This document shows positions 51,919 to 59,484 of a stretch of 64,000 nt of DNA, piece after piece; within the stretch, counting starts at the first letter, position 1, and every line of letters starts with the position of its first letter. The notes under the pieces are model-generated. The model did no database searches and was not told the DNA's origin. It saw only the letters and a program-made list of their open reading frames with translations. Origin of the DNA: Psychrobacillus mangrovi (GTDB lineage Bacteria; Bacillota; Bacilli; Bacillales_A; Planococcaceae); contig NZ_JBAWSY010000018.1 in NCBI RefSeq assembly GCF_037104765.1, positions 7,529-71,528 on the forward strand. Reading direction: 5' to 3'. A program made the position numbers and the translations under genes.

Positions 51919-51963
51919 TTACGAATAGATTACTGGTGCCTGGCACCAGTAATCTATTCGTAA
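51919..51963. repeat. Perfect 45-bp palindrome with GGTGCCTGGCACC centre
   Basis: Two perfectly complementary 22-base arms (51919-51940 and 51942-51963) with one unpaired T. The centre GGTGCCTGGCACC is a motif I recall as a dispersed palindromic repeat in Bacillales, possibly REP-like. It has no T-tail, so it is not a typical terminator. Confidence 0.75.
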
Positions 51964-52032
51964 CATGGTTTTAGTGAATTATCCAAATATATTGAAATAT
52001 GATAAAATAATAGAAAACGGGCTGTGGTGCGG

Positions 52033-52845
52033 ATGAAGAAGATAATTTTTGAGGCTTCAAATTTAAAGAAAGAAATAGAAGGACATGTAATCTTACAAAA
52101 TGTTTCCTTTAAGTTGGAAGAAAATATATCCATTGCTATCCGTGGGCAAAACGGCTCCGGCAAAAGTACTTTATTAAAACTTCTTGCAGGAATCTATGAG
52201 CCCACTGGTGGAACGCTTGTAAGAAATGTAACTAGAATCGGGTATGTGCCTGAGCATTTTCCTGAAAACCTTCGATTTAAGCTAAAGGAATATTTAATAT
52301 TAATAGCATCCTTTCATGGTATTTCTCAGACGGAATTTGAAAAAGAACTCTTAAAGTATATGGATTTGTTTGAAATTGAGCCCTTTATGGATACACCACT
52401 TAAAAAGTGCTCAAAGGGAACGAAACAAAAAGTCGGTATCCTTCAAGCACTTTTAACCAAACCTGACATCCTACTTTTAGATGAACCATTAACAGGTTTG
52501 GATGCTACCTCTCAACAAAATCTAATTACCCTTCTAGAAAAGCTTAAAAAGCAAATGACCATTATTTTTACCACTCATGAGGATCTGTTGGTAGATACCT
52601 TAGCTAATCAAACTTTATATGTACAAGATGGAAATATTTTAGTTCATAAACAAACTGCTAATGTAAAAAGAAAGATAAAAGTAAAATTTCCTAACAAAGC
52701 AATTTTTAATGAACTTGATTTAATCGATATTAACTTTGAAGGAGATTCAGCTTTGCTTACGGTCGGTGTAGAGGAAAGTGATTTCATATTAATGGAGCTT
52801 TTAAATAAAAATTGTTCTGTACTTGAGGTCAAGGAAAGGATGTAA
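52033..52845 (+). CDS. ABC transporter ATP-binding protein
   Basis: About 270 residues. Walker A GQNGSGKST (about residues 36-44), signature CSKGTKQKVG (about 133-142, a C in place of the usual L), Walker B DILLLDEPLTGLDA and H-loop TTHEDL are present. The start is uncertain: GTG codons at 52024 and 52027 lie just before, and no strong ribosome binding site is visible. The permease gene follows after two bases. The pair resembles small bacitracin- or lantibiotic-type exporters, but the substrate is unknown. Confidence 0.87.
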   Translation: MKKIIFEASNLKKEIEGHVILQNVSFKLEENISIAIRGQNGSGKSTLLKLLAGIYEPTGGTLVRNVTRIGYVPEHFPENLRFKLKEYLILIASFHGISQTEFEKELLKYMDLFEIEPFMDTPLKKCSKGTKQKVGILQALLTKPDILLLDEPLTGLDATSQQNLITLLEKLKKQMTIIFTTHEDLLVDTLANQTLYVQDGNILVHKQTANVKRKIKVKFPNKAIFNELDLIDINFEGDSALLTVGVEESDFILMELLNKNCSVLEVKERM

Positions 52846-52847
52846 TT

Positions 52848-53549
52848 GTGCTTGGATTTATTAGATACCAATTCATAAGTTATATACGCTCATTCAAAAT
52901 AATCCCTCCGGCTGCATCTTTTTTAATATGGGTTTTTGTTTTATATAGTTATAGTGGTGTGGAAATATTAAGTAGTTATGCAGTAACAAGCATTGCTATC
53001 TATACAATCATGACCTGGGTATCGATGAGTATTTTTTCTATTGAAGAAGAAACAGAGAAAAATATCTTATTTGTTCACCTTAGCAAAAAGAACTATTTAT
53101 GGGGGAAATGGCTAATATGTATACTAATCGCTATTATGTTAATGTTGTTTGCAATATTTTATCCCCTACTAATGAATAGCTTTAAAGAAACAATGCAACC
53201 AATACATTTTGCACTCTCTGTTTTGATACATTTTTTATTGGCCATATTCGGTATCATTGTTGGATCACTGTCCTCCATTTCATCATTTGTACCAAAGAAA
53301 TACACATGGCTTTTTGCAGTCTTCGTCATTGTTTTAACACTTTCTTATGAAGGGATAGTAGAGAAACTGCCCTTGTTAAAGTGGCTGTTTATCGTGTTTC
53401 CTCCAGTTGTTAATCTGATTTATTTCTTTGAACCAGACAGTTTAGAGCAGTTTGGAGTAGAATTTTGGATGATATCCGCTTTTGCCATTATGTATACTAT
53501 CATTGGTTTTACCGTTTTAACTAAATTATTTTTAAAAGAGGAAAGTTAA
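52848..53549 (+). CDS. ABC-2 type permease, six helices
   Basis: 233 residues with hydrophobic segments at about residues 15-35, 42-60, 85-105, 120-145, 155-172 and 205-228, as in ABC-2 exporters. FSIEEETEKNILFVHLSKKN (about 63-82) marks the cytoplasmic coupling loop. Starts at GTG 52848, with AGGATG upstream in the end of the ATPase gene. Partner of the preceding ATPase; substrate unknown. No terminator is seen before the next leader. Confidence 0.82.
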   Translation: MLGFIRYQFISYIRSFKIIPPAASFLIWVFVLYSYSGVEILSSYAVTSIAIYTIMTWVSMSIFSIEEETEKNILFVHLSKKNYLWGKWLICILIAIMLMLFAIFYPLLMNSFKETMQPIHFALSVLIHFLLAIFGIIVGSLSSISSFVPKKYTWLFAVFVIVLTLSYEGIVEKLPLLKWLFIVFPPVVNLIYFFEPDSLEQFGVEFWMISAFAIMYTIIGFTVLTKLFLKEES

Positions 53550-53565
53550 TATTATAGGACGAATA

Positions 53566-53850
53566 TGATATAATGAAGATATCTAATTTTGAAGGGACGA
53601 TGGGTGGCCGATGAAGTTTTAATCTTATTTCTCAGTAGAAGTTTTTACTGCGATACATCTTCGCAGTAACAAAATAAACTTTACGAAATCGGAAATAGGA
53701 TTAGTCTGCCCATTTTTCAAAATTAATGTGAATGATTCTCTACAGTAAGCTAACGCTTTGTAGTGGTTTTTTGCGTATTCATTTAATGGTCAGTATGTAA
53801 TCCTTCCGTTTAATATCGGAGGGATTTTTTTATTCCTCCAAAGGGAGAGG
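53566..53850 (+). promoter_or_regulatory. Attenuator leader of the vmlR-type resistance gene
   Basis: Extended -10 TGATATAAT (53566-53574). About 20 bases later come two tiny ORFs joined by an ATGA overlap: MGGR (53600-53614) and MKF (53611-53622). Then follow a 9-bp hairpin TTACTGCGA/TCGCAGTAA (53645-53669), a terminator-like hairpin with T6 (53740-53772), and a full intrinsic terminator (53799-53831) right before the ribosome binding site. Such leaders let antibiotic-stalled ribosomes relieve termination upstream of ABC-F genes. Covers the 306 bases between genes. Confidence 0.75.
53799..53831 (+). terminator. Attenuator terminator before the vmlR-type gene
   Basis: AATCCTTCCG (53799-53808) pairs with CGGAGGGATT (53817-53826; one G-U), then T7. 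The stem ends 25 bases before the start codon. Confidence 0.85.
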
Positions 53851-53855
53851 ATTTA

Positions 53856-55511
53856 ATGACATTACAAGGCAAGTTAGACGATATAGGAATTATTTTTGGC
53901 GATAAAATCATTTTACAAAATGCGAAAGCAGATATTATCTCTGGTGCTGTGATTGGTATTGTAGGTGGAAATGGTGAAGGTAAGTCTTCTCTCCTCTCTT
54001 TACTTTCAAAAGAGGCGGTCCCTACGAAAGGCAAAATCGAGTGGTTTGGAGCCCCACCAACTATCAGTTACTTTAAACAGGAAGATGATCAATTTAATAA
54101 AACCGATTATGCTGATGATGAATGGGAGTACTTCAGTAAATGGTCTGTTCCTCAAGGGCGTAATTTTACTCATTTAAGTGGTGGAGAAAAGATGAAGAGA
54201 AGATTAGCGCGCGTATTTGCTGAGAAGTCTCAACTTCTTTTATTAGATGAACCTACTAACCACTTAGATCATGATAGCTTGTCTTTCTTGAAGAAGCAGA
54301 TAAATGCTTACCAAGGGACAATTATTTTAGTATCCCACGACCGCTACTTTTTAGACGAGGTAGCTGATTGTATTTGGGAAGTAGAAAATCAAAAGTTGAC
54401 TGTCTATGCAGGTAACTACTCTTCTTATCGACAAAAGAAGGAAGAAAACAGATTAACCCAACAAAGGCTTTATGATGCTCAGGAATCAAAAATCCAGCGG
54501 GTAGAGAAACAAATATCTGAGCTAAAAAACTGGTCTTCCAAAGCACATGCAGAATCAACAAAACATGAATTTAATAAAGAGTATTACCGTGTTAAAGCAA
54601 AGAAAATGGATGTACAAATTCGTTCCAAAAAGAAGCGACTTGAGCTGGAACTTTCCAAAAACACGATAGATAAACCGGAAGAAGAAAAAGAAGTGGTCTT
54701 CTCTATTGAAGGAAACAAGAAAAAAGGGAAACGTGTTCTAGAAGCCAAAAATTTAGCAAAGAGCTTCGATGATAATCTTTTATTTCAAAATGCTTCCTTT
54801 ACTATACAATCTCAAGAGCGAATTGGTATTCTTGGTGCTAACGGAACTGGAAAATCGACATTTTTCCGTATGTTACTGGGAGAAGAAACGAGCCAGGGAG
54901 AACTGTGGAAATCGGAAGCGATGAATATAGGCTATTTACGTCAAACCGTATTTGATCTTCCAGATGAAAAAACACCTTTCGAGTTTTTTGGTCCTACTGA
55001 TTATGAGATTAGAGGTAAAATCCAAACACTCATGATGAACCTCGGATTTTCAAAAGATCACTGGTCTCGCCCTATTTCAACTATGAGTATGGGCGAGCGT
55101 GTAAAATTAAAACTCATGGAGTTCATACTAGACCAAAAGGACGTTTTACTATTAGATGAGCCAACTAACCATTTAGATCTTCCATCTAGAGAGCAATTGG
55201 AAAAAACACTTTCCACGTATCCAGGTACCATTTTATTAGTCACACATGATCGTTACTTTTTAGATAAACTTTCAAACAAACTGCTCATTTTCGAAAATAA
55301 AATGATTAAAAAAATTGATATGAGCTACAACGAATGGATAAATAAAAACAATGAATCCAATCGTGAAAAAGAATTGTTGAAACTCGAAACAGAACGGCAA
55401 GCAGTATTAGGAACACTAAGTTATATACAAAAAAGTGACCCAAAATATATCGAGCTAGATCAAAATTTTTTAGAACTCACAAAGCGAATTAACGAATTAA
55501 AAAGAAATTAA
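53856..55511 (+). CDS. vmlR: ABC-F ribosome-protection ATPase, VmlR/Vga-Lsa type
   Basis: 551 residues, cytoplasmic, without membrane domain. Two ATPase halves: Walker A GGNGEGKSS (about residues 37-45) and GANGTGKST (about 327-335), signatures LSGGEKMKRRLAR (about 108-120) and MSMGERVKLKL, and paired LLLLDEPTNHLD boxes. The linker (about 190-290) is long and basic (NWSSKAHAESTKHEFNKEYY), like the antibiotic-resistance domain that reaches toward the peptidyl-transferase centre and displaces lincosamides, streptogramin A and pleuromutilins. A C-terminal extension like that of VmlR is present. GGGAGAGG precedes the ATG. The leader with attenuator supports antibiotic-inducible expression. Confidence 0.88.
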   Translation: MTLQGKLDDIGIIFGDKIILQNAKADIISGAVIGIVGGNGEGKSSLLSLLSKEAVPTKGKIEWFGAPPTISYFKQEDDQFNKTDYADDEWEYFSKWSVPQGRNFTHLSGGEKMKRRLARVFAEKSQLLLLDEPTNHLDHDSLSFLKKQINAYQGTIILVSHDRYFLDEVADCIWEVENQKLTVYAGNYSSYRQKKEENRLTQQRLYDAQESKIQRVEKQISELKNWSSKAHAESTKHEFNKEYYRVKAKKMDVQIRSKKKRLELELSKNTIDKPEEEKEVVFSIEGNKKKGKRVLEAKNLAKSFDDNLLFQNASFTIQSQERIGILGANGTGKSTFFRMLLGEETSQGELWKSEAMNIGYLRQTVFDLPDEKTPFEFFGPTDYEIRGKIQTLMMNLGFSKDHWSRPISTMSMGERVKLKLMEFILDQKDVLLLDEPTNHLDLPSREQLEKTLSTYPGTILLVTHDRYFLDKLSNKLLIFENKMIKKIDMSYNEWINKNNESNREKELLKLETERQAVLGTLSYIQKSDPKYIELDQNFLELTKRINELKRN

Positions 55512-55515
55512 ATGT

Positions 55516-55548
55516 AGGAGGCTATCCCTTAACGGATAGCACCTTTGT
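55516..55548 (+). terminator. Weak terminator after the vmlR-type gene
   Basis: AGGAGGCTATCC pairs with GGATAGCACCT around CTTAAC; the tail TTGTGTTG is poor in T. Confidence 0.5.
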
Positions 55549-55665
55549 GTTGAAACTTCTCATGTTTTGTCAATTTCCCGGGAAATATGTAAGTATTAAT
55601 TAATTTACATTCATATCAATCCATCATATAATAAAATAAATCCCATAAGAAAAGTAGGTTTTTTA

Positions 55666-56088
55666 ATGAAAACAATCCCAAAACCTCTAGTCATGGTAAA
55701 TCAATGGACAATTGTCGTGTCTGTTATTATAGCTCTAATCACGCAGTCAGCGTGGATTCTATTTATACCACTTATCGCAAATCTTTCTAGCCTATTAACC
55801 GGTTTTCATCCGATATTAGTTGTAGTAAAACGTTTTTTATCGAAGCCTGCAAATCAATATATTCAAGAGGATTATGCTCAACTAAGATTTAACCAATGGT
55901 TAGCAGTTGGCTTCTTATTCGTTGCAAGTATAAGTTTTCTATTAAACTGGACAGTATTATTTAATATTGCCACAGTCATGGTTGGTCTCGCTGCTTTAAT
56001 AGCAATCCTCGGATTTTGTATTGGGTGTTTCGTTCGTTTCCAATATCAACAATGGCAATATCGCAGAAAAAATTCTGCAGCAAACTAA
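55666..56088 (+). CDS. DUF4395 membrane protein
   Basis: 140 residues, four helices (about 12-30, 32-46, 82-100, 102-122). The end, GFCIGCFVRFQYQQWQYRR (about residues 117-135), with the CxxGC-like cysteines, is the DUF4395 hallmark. Relatives occur beside thiol-redox or sulfur genes in some species, but nothing here indicates a role. Weak upstream site (AAGTAGG). It ends at a terminator shared with the convergent glycosyltransferase-like gene. Confidence 0.83.
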   Translation: MKTIPKPLVMVNQWTIVVSVIIALITQSAWILFIPLIANLSSLLTGFHPILVVVKRFLSKPANQYIQEDYAQLRFNQWLAVGFLFVASISFLLNWTVLFNIATVMVGLAALIAILGFCIGCFVRFQYQQWQYRRKNSAAN

Positions 56089-56094
56089 TAACTT

Positions 56095-56122
56095 AGCCTT
56101 TCCTGAATGGAGAGGCTTTTTT
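56095..56122 (+). terminator. Terminator after the DUF4395 gene
   Basis: AGCCTTTCC/GGAGAGGCT (56095-56103 with 56109-56117; one G-U) and a TTTTTT tail on the plus strand, just before the convergent gene's stop. Confidence 0.85.
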
Positions 56123-56855
56123 ACTTGCCTATCTTCATTGCCGTTTCACTAATAATATAGCTAAGCCTTAAACGACTAAACCATTTTTCTGACTCACTAA
56201 TAGTCCGATTCAAGCCATTAATTTCTTCCTCATACTCCAAACCTTCAACTGCTCGGTAATCGACTTGTCGTTTGGCGATCCTCTGTACAATCATCGCCCA
56301 TTCCGCATCTGTCATCTTTTCTTTAGAATACCTATTAATATATTCAGCACTTTCTCGCGAAAATCCACATGATCCTGCAGTTATATCTACTTTAATTCCA
56401 AGCTCAAGTGAAACTATATGATTTGTGATTTTTTCTGTTTCTATCCATTCAATAGGATGCGTATTCATCGCCCGCCCTGTCCTGCCCAGTATTAGATATT
56501 CATAATTTGACATGTCTCCAACCAATACTTTTAATTCATTTAAATGATTTTTCCCCCACGTCAAAACTCTATCGAAGTCACAATAATGAAAGTATCGACC
56601 CTTCCCTGTCAATGCAAAATTCAATGCTTCCCTTCTAGCATTTGCAGCGCCTTTCTTAGGAATAACTTTATAGTTAAAACTGCTATTTTCAATCTCTTTT
56701 ATTAATTCCTTTGAAGATTCTTCGCTTATGGTGATAAAAAGTTTATCATATATTTCTTCCAAGCTTTGTTGCATTTCTTTAAAGAGTTCTATGCCCTTTC
56801 CTTCTGGGTCATGCGTTACGGTTACTAATGTTGTATTCGGATGTTCTTTCCCCAA
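56121..56855 (-). CDS. Glycosyltransferase-A-fold-like protein
   Basis: 244 residues. TLVTVTHDPEGKGIELFKEM (about residues 9-28) starts a Rossmann-like half, KGAANARREALNFAL (about 68-82) resembles the sugar-nucleotide loop, and YFHYCDFDRVLTWGKNHL (about 88-105) places a DxD-like DFD at the metal site. Later come DITAGSCGFSRESAEYI and MTDAEWAMIVQR, as in GT-A acceptor regions. I infer a glycosyltransferase-type fold but no defined reaction. Start TTG 56855 has AAGGAG eight bases upstream, inside the 3' end of the preceding gene, so it is coupled to member B of the secreted family. Confidence 0.6.
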   Translation of the reverse strand: MGKEHPNTTLVTVTHDPEGKGIELFKEMQQSLEEIYDKLFITISEESSKELIKEIENSSFNYKVIPKKGAANARREALNFALTGKGRYFHYCDFDRVLTWGKNHLNELKVLVGDMSNYEYLILGRTGRAMNTHPIEWIETEKITNHIVSLELGIKVDITAGSCGFSRESAEYINRYSKEKMTDAEWAMIVQRIAKRQVDYRAVEGLEYEEEINGLNRTISESEKWFSRLRLSYIISETAMKIGK

Positions 56856-56857
56856 AT

Positions 56858-57301
56858 TTATTTTCTCCTTTTGCTAATTAAATAAATACCTAGGATAGTA
56901 ATAAATAAAATGAATAGCACCAACCCTATCAAAGTTGTAGAACTAGATTCCACCTCTAAAATGTCATTTTTATTACCAGCATATTCTACGTCTCTGTTTG
57001 CTTTTATATAGCTCCCATCATTTTTTACGGCAATAGCTTCATCTGTACTTACCCCTACAATGGAATAATACTTAGTTCCTTTCTGATAGACATTTGAAAA
57101 GTTCCCAGAATAAGTTCCCTCCATATCCGAATACTTCGTCACATGCCCAATTTCTTTTTCAACCTCATCTACCACTTCATCCGTTAGGACATACACATAA
57201 CCATCCCATACGACAAAAGGGTATGCCCAAGATGCTAATGATTTAATTGGAAACACGCACAGAATAAAAATAATTGCTAATGAAAAATACTTCTTGTTCA
57301 T
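56858..57301 (-). CDS. Secreted or anchored protein, member B of the two-member family
   Basis: 147 residues. Signal peptide (residues 1-23, MNKKYFSLAIIFILCVFPIK), then SWAYPFVVWDGYVYVLTDE (about 23-41), EIGHVTKYSDMEGTYSGNFS (about 50-69), KGTKYYSIVGVSTDEAIAVK (about 74-93), a C-terminal helix (about 123-142) and the short basic tail SKRRK. The order signal peptide - small domain - helix - basic tail, like a sortase-free stop-transfer anchor, is shared with member A at 49257. GGAGGGTC precedes the ATG. The glycosyltransferase-like gene follows after two bases. Function unknown. Confidence 0.75.
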   Translation of the reverse strand: MNKKYFSLAIIFILCVFPIKSLASWAYPFVVWDGYVYVLTDEVVDEVEKEIGHVTKYSDMEGTYSGNFSNVYQKGTKYYSIVGVSTDEAIAVKNDGSYIKANRDVEYAGNKNDILEVESSSTTLIGLVLFILFITILGIYLISKRRK

Positions 57302-57371
57302 CTAATGACCCTCCTTAAAAGATTAGACGGTTTATACAATTTTCAGTTACGTTTTCAGCAATAAATTCTTA

Positions 57372-57466
57372 TTCCAACTTAAGAGCTGATTATTCCAACT
57401 AAAGGCTACATTTTTCCAACTAAACATACTTTTATTCCAACTAAAGCATCCATTATTCCAACTAAA
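57372..57466. repeat. Array of five 21-bp tandem units with core TTCCAACTAAA
   Basis: Cores start at 57372, 57393, 57414, 57435 and 57456, exactly 21 bp apart; 10 variable bases separate them. Same core and period as the array at 538-611. It lies between the start of the member-B gene and the yeeI terminator. On the minus strand the period equals seven codons (LVGI.. repeated) but stops interrupt it. Confidence 0.88.
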
Positions 57467-57470
57467 CTAA

Positions 57471-57513
57471 AAAAAGGCCGCCTCAACGTAGAAAAACTAC
57501 GTATGAGACAACC
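57471..57513 (-). terminator. Rho-independent terminator after yeeI
   Basis: Long imperfect stem around CTACGT/ACGTAG with outer AAAGG...CCTTT; minus-strand TTTTTTT tail. Immediately downstream of the yeeI stop. Confidence 0.85.
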
Positions 57514-57525
57514 TTTCAAACTATA

Positions 57526-58245
57526 TTATTCCCCTAAGTCTACGTTATGGTAAACTTGTTGCACATCTTCTAGATCTTCCAATGCATCAATCATTTTTTC
57601 AAATTGAGCTTGTGCATCTGCATCCAAAGAAATGTCGTTTTGAGCAAGCATTGTTAATTCCGCTACTGTAAATTCTGTTACGCCGGCTTCACGCAATGCT
57701 TCTTGTACAGCATGGAATTGATCTGGATCTGCATAAACTATTACAGAATCCTCTTCTTCAATAATGTCACGGGCATCTACATCCGCTTCCATCAATAACT
57801 CTAGTACTTCTTCAGCTGTTTTTCCTTCTAGACCAATTACAGCAGTTGCATCGAACATATAAGCAACCGAACCACTCACACCCATGTTACCACCGTTTTT
57901 ACCGAATGCAGCACGTACATCAGAAGCAGTTCGGTTTACGTTATTTGTTAGGGCGTCAACGATTACCATTGAACCGCTTGGACCAAAGCCTTCATAACGA
58001 AGCTCGTCATAGCTCTCTTCAGATCCACCTTTTGCTTTTTCAATCGCTTTATCAATAATATGCTTAGGCACACTGTATGTTTTTGCACGTTCTAAAACTA
58101 CTTTTAATGCTTGGTTAGAAGTAGGATCTGGTTCACCTTGTCTTGCAGCTACATATATTTCACGTCCAAATTTAGCATAAATACGACTAGTATTAGCATC
58201 TTTGGAAGCTTTCTTTTCTTTAATATTGTTCCACTTACGACCCAT
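57526..58245 (-). CDS. yeeI: YebC/TACO1-family protein, YeeI type
   Basis: 239 residues, matching B. subtilis YeeI in length and most of its sequence: GRKWNNIKEKKASKDANTSR (residues 2-21), RYEGFGPSGSMVIVDALTNN (about 83-102), KNGGNMGVSGSVAYMFDATA (about 116-135) and the end VYHNVDLGE. YebC-family proteins bind DNA as regulators or help translation of proline-rich stretches; the YeeI branch is less studied. Transcribed alone with terminator. The ATG at 58245 follows GAAAGAGAG. Confidence 0.93.
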   Translation of the reverse strand: MGRKWNNIKEKKASKDANTSRIYAKFGREIYVAARQGEPDPTSNQALKVVLERAKTYSVPKHIIDKAIEKAKGGSEESYDELRYEGFGPSGSMVIVDALTNNVNRTASDVRAAFGKNGGNMGVSGSVAYMFDATAVIGLEGKTAEEVLELLMEADVDARDIIEEEDSVIVYADPDQFHAVQEALREAGVTEFTVAELTMLAQNDISLDADAQAQFEKMIDALEDLEDVQQVYHNVDLGE

Positions 58246-58343
58246 AAAGTCCCACTCTCTTTCGCTTCATTAAATTTATACTGTAACATTATACATGAAA
58301 TTCGCACTAAGTAGCAAAATAAATACATTAACTTCCATTAATA

Positions 58344-58772
58344 TTAATGATTCGGATACAAATTTTGTAAGAATTTAATAGATTGACTAATCATCTCTTT
58401 TAAGACTTCTACCTCAATATCGTCTACTTTATTAATGTAAACACAGGATTTTCCTGTAGTATACTTTCCAAACCGCTTTAATGTTTCTTCACGGTCTGTG
58501 TCACCCGTAGCAAAATACAAGCTTATTTTCGCTTTTCTCGGAGAGAAACCGACAAGTGGAGCATCCCCTTCGTGTCCAGATGCATACTTATAATGGTATG
58601 ACCCGAAGCCAATAATACTTGGTCCCCACATCTTCGCTTTAAAGCCCGACGTTTCTTCGAAAATCTCTAAAAGCTTATAAGCATCTTCTCTTTTCTTCGG
58701 ACTATCTACCTTTTCAATAAATTCCACAACGTCATGTTCTGTTTCTTTTGTCTTGGGCTCATACTTAGACAT
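58344..58772 (-). CDS. DUF1801 protein
   Basis: 142 residues. VEFIEKVDSPKKREDAYKLL (about residues 16-35), MWGPSIIGFGSYHYKYASGH (about 53-72), GFSPRKAKISLYF (about 82-94) and GKSCVYINKVDDIE (about 113-126) are the DUF1801 (YdhG-like) pattern, an iron-chaperone-like fold in some members. No membrane or signal segment. AAGGAGATAT precedes the ATG. Alone between yeeI and UPF0316. Confidence 0.88.
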   Translation of the reverse strand: MSKYEPKTKETEHDVVEFIEKVDSPKKREDAYKLLEIFEETSGFKAKMWGPSIIGFGSYHYKYASGHEGDAPLVGFSPRKAKISLYFATGDTDREETLKRFGKYTTGKSCVYINKVDDIEVEVLKEMISQSIKFLQNLYPNH

Positions 58773-58897
58773 TTCCTATATCTCCTTTAGAAACTATATT
58801 ATGAATCGCTCTATTAACTTTCTAACAAAATGAGATAATTTCCTTTATTTTAAAGAAACATCTTTTTAAGTGTACCCCTAGAATATCATGTAAAAAG

Positions 58898-58938
58898 AAA
58901 AAAGAGCCTATTCACCTATTGGAATAAAGACTCTTTCT
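58898..58938 (-). terminator. Terminator of the BCCT-CocE-UPF0316 operon
   Basis: AAAGAG...CTATTC pairs with GAATA...CTCTTT across a small internal loop; the minus-strand tail is TTTTTTCTTTTT. Directly after the UPF0316 stop at 58942. Confidence 0.75.
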
Positions 58939-58941
58939 CAC

Positions 58942-59454
58942 TTATTCGGTTAACTTAACTAAGAACCCACCATTGAATCTAGTGGGTTCATATGAAATGA
59001 TAAATGCCTTGGGAGATAAAGACATAATATAGTTTTTTAGCTTTTGCTCGTTTTTACGTTTTGCTAAGACTTTCATACAAAGTCGTTTTCCATCTTTTCC
59101 ATCCGCAACCCAGGATGTCACGCCATATCCTTTTGTACGAATTTGAGCTGGCAATTCGATTTCTAAGGAATCAACAATCACTTCAAAAACGATATAACCA
59201 AGTGCTAATCGATTTTCAATAATACTACCTAAATAAACCCCGAGTCCCCATCCAATACAATACGCTAATATATTTAAAGGTTTATCTAAATTATCTAATA
59301 CCATTGTCAAACCCATTAAATAAACAAACACTTCTGCCATGGATAAAAATGATGCTACACCTCTGTAGCCCTTAATTACTAAAATTAATCGTAAGGTTGT
59401 TAGTGTCATGTATGTTACATTAATAATAACAATTAGCAATATTATTGAATCCAC
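58942..59454 (-). CDS. UPF0316/DUF2179 membrane protein (YebE-like)
   Basis: 170 residues: three helices (about 3-22, 32-54, 60-80) and a cytosolic DUF2179 domain (about 90-170; EIELPAQIRTKGYGVTSWVA and KAFIISYEPTRFNGGFL). YCIGWGLGVYLGSIIE (about 66-81) is a family signature. Starts at GTG 59454. It lies 30 bases after the CocE-type gene and before a terminator, so it is the last gene of that operon. DUF2179 domains also end YitT proteins; function unknown. Confidence 0.87.
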   Translation of the reverse strand: MDSIILLIVIINVTYMTLTTLRLILVIKGYRGVASFLSMAEVFVYLMGLTMVLDNLDKPLNILAYCIGWGLGVYLGSIIENRLALGYIVFEVIVDSLEIELPAQIRTKGYGVTSWVADGKDGKRLCMKVLAKRKNEQKLKNYIMSLSPKAFIISYEPTRFNGGFLVKLTE

Positions 59455-59484
59455 ATCTATTCCAGCTTTCTTTTTAAATAATCT

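Noticed and set aside
57372..57466. CRISPR array
   Set aside because: Repeats are 11 bp with 10-bp spacers, far below CRISPR sizes, and no cas genes are present.
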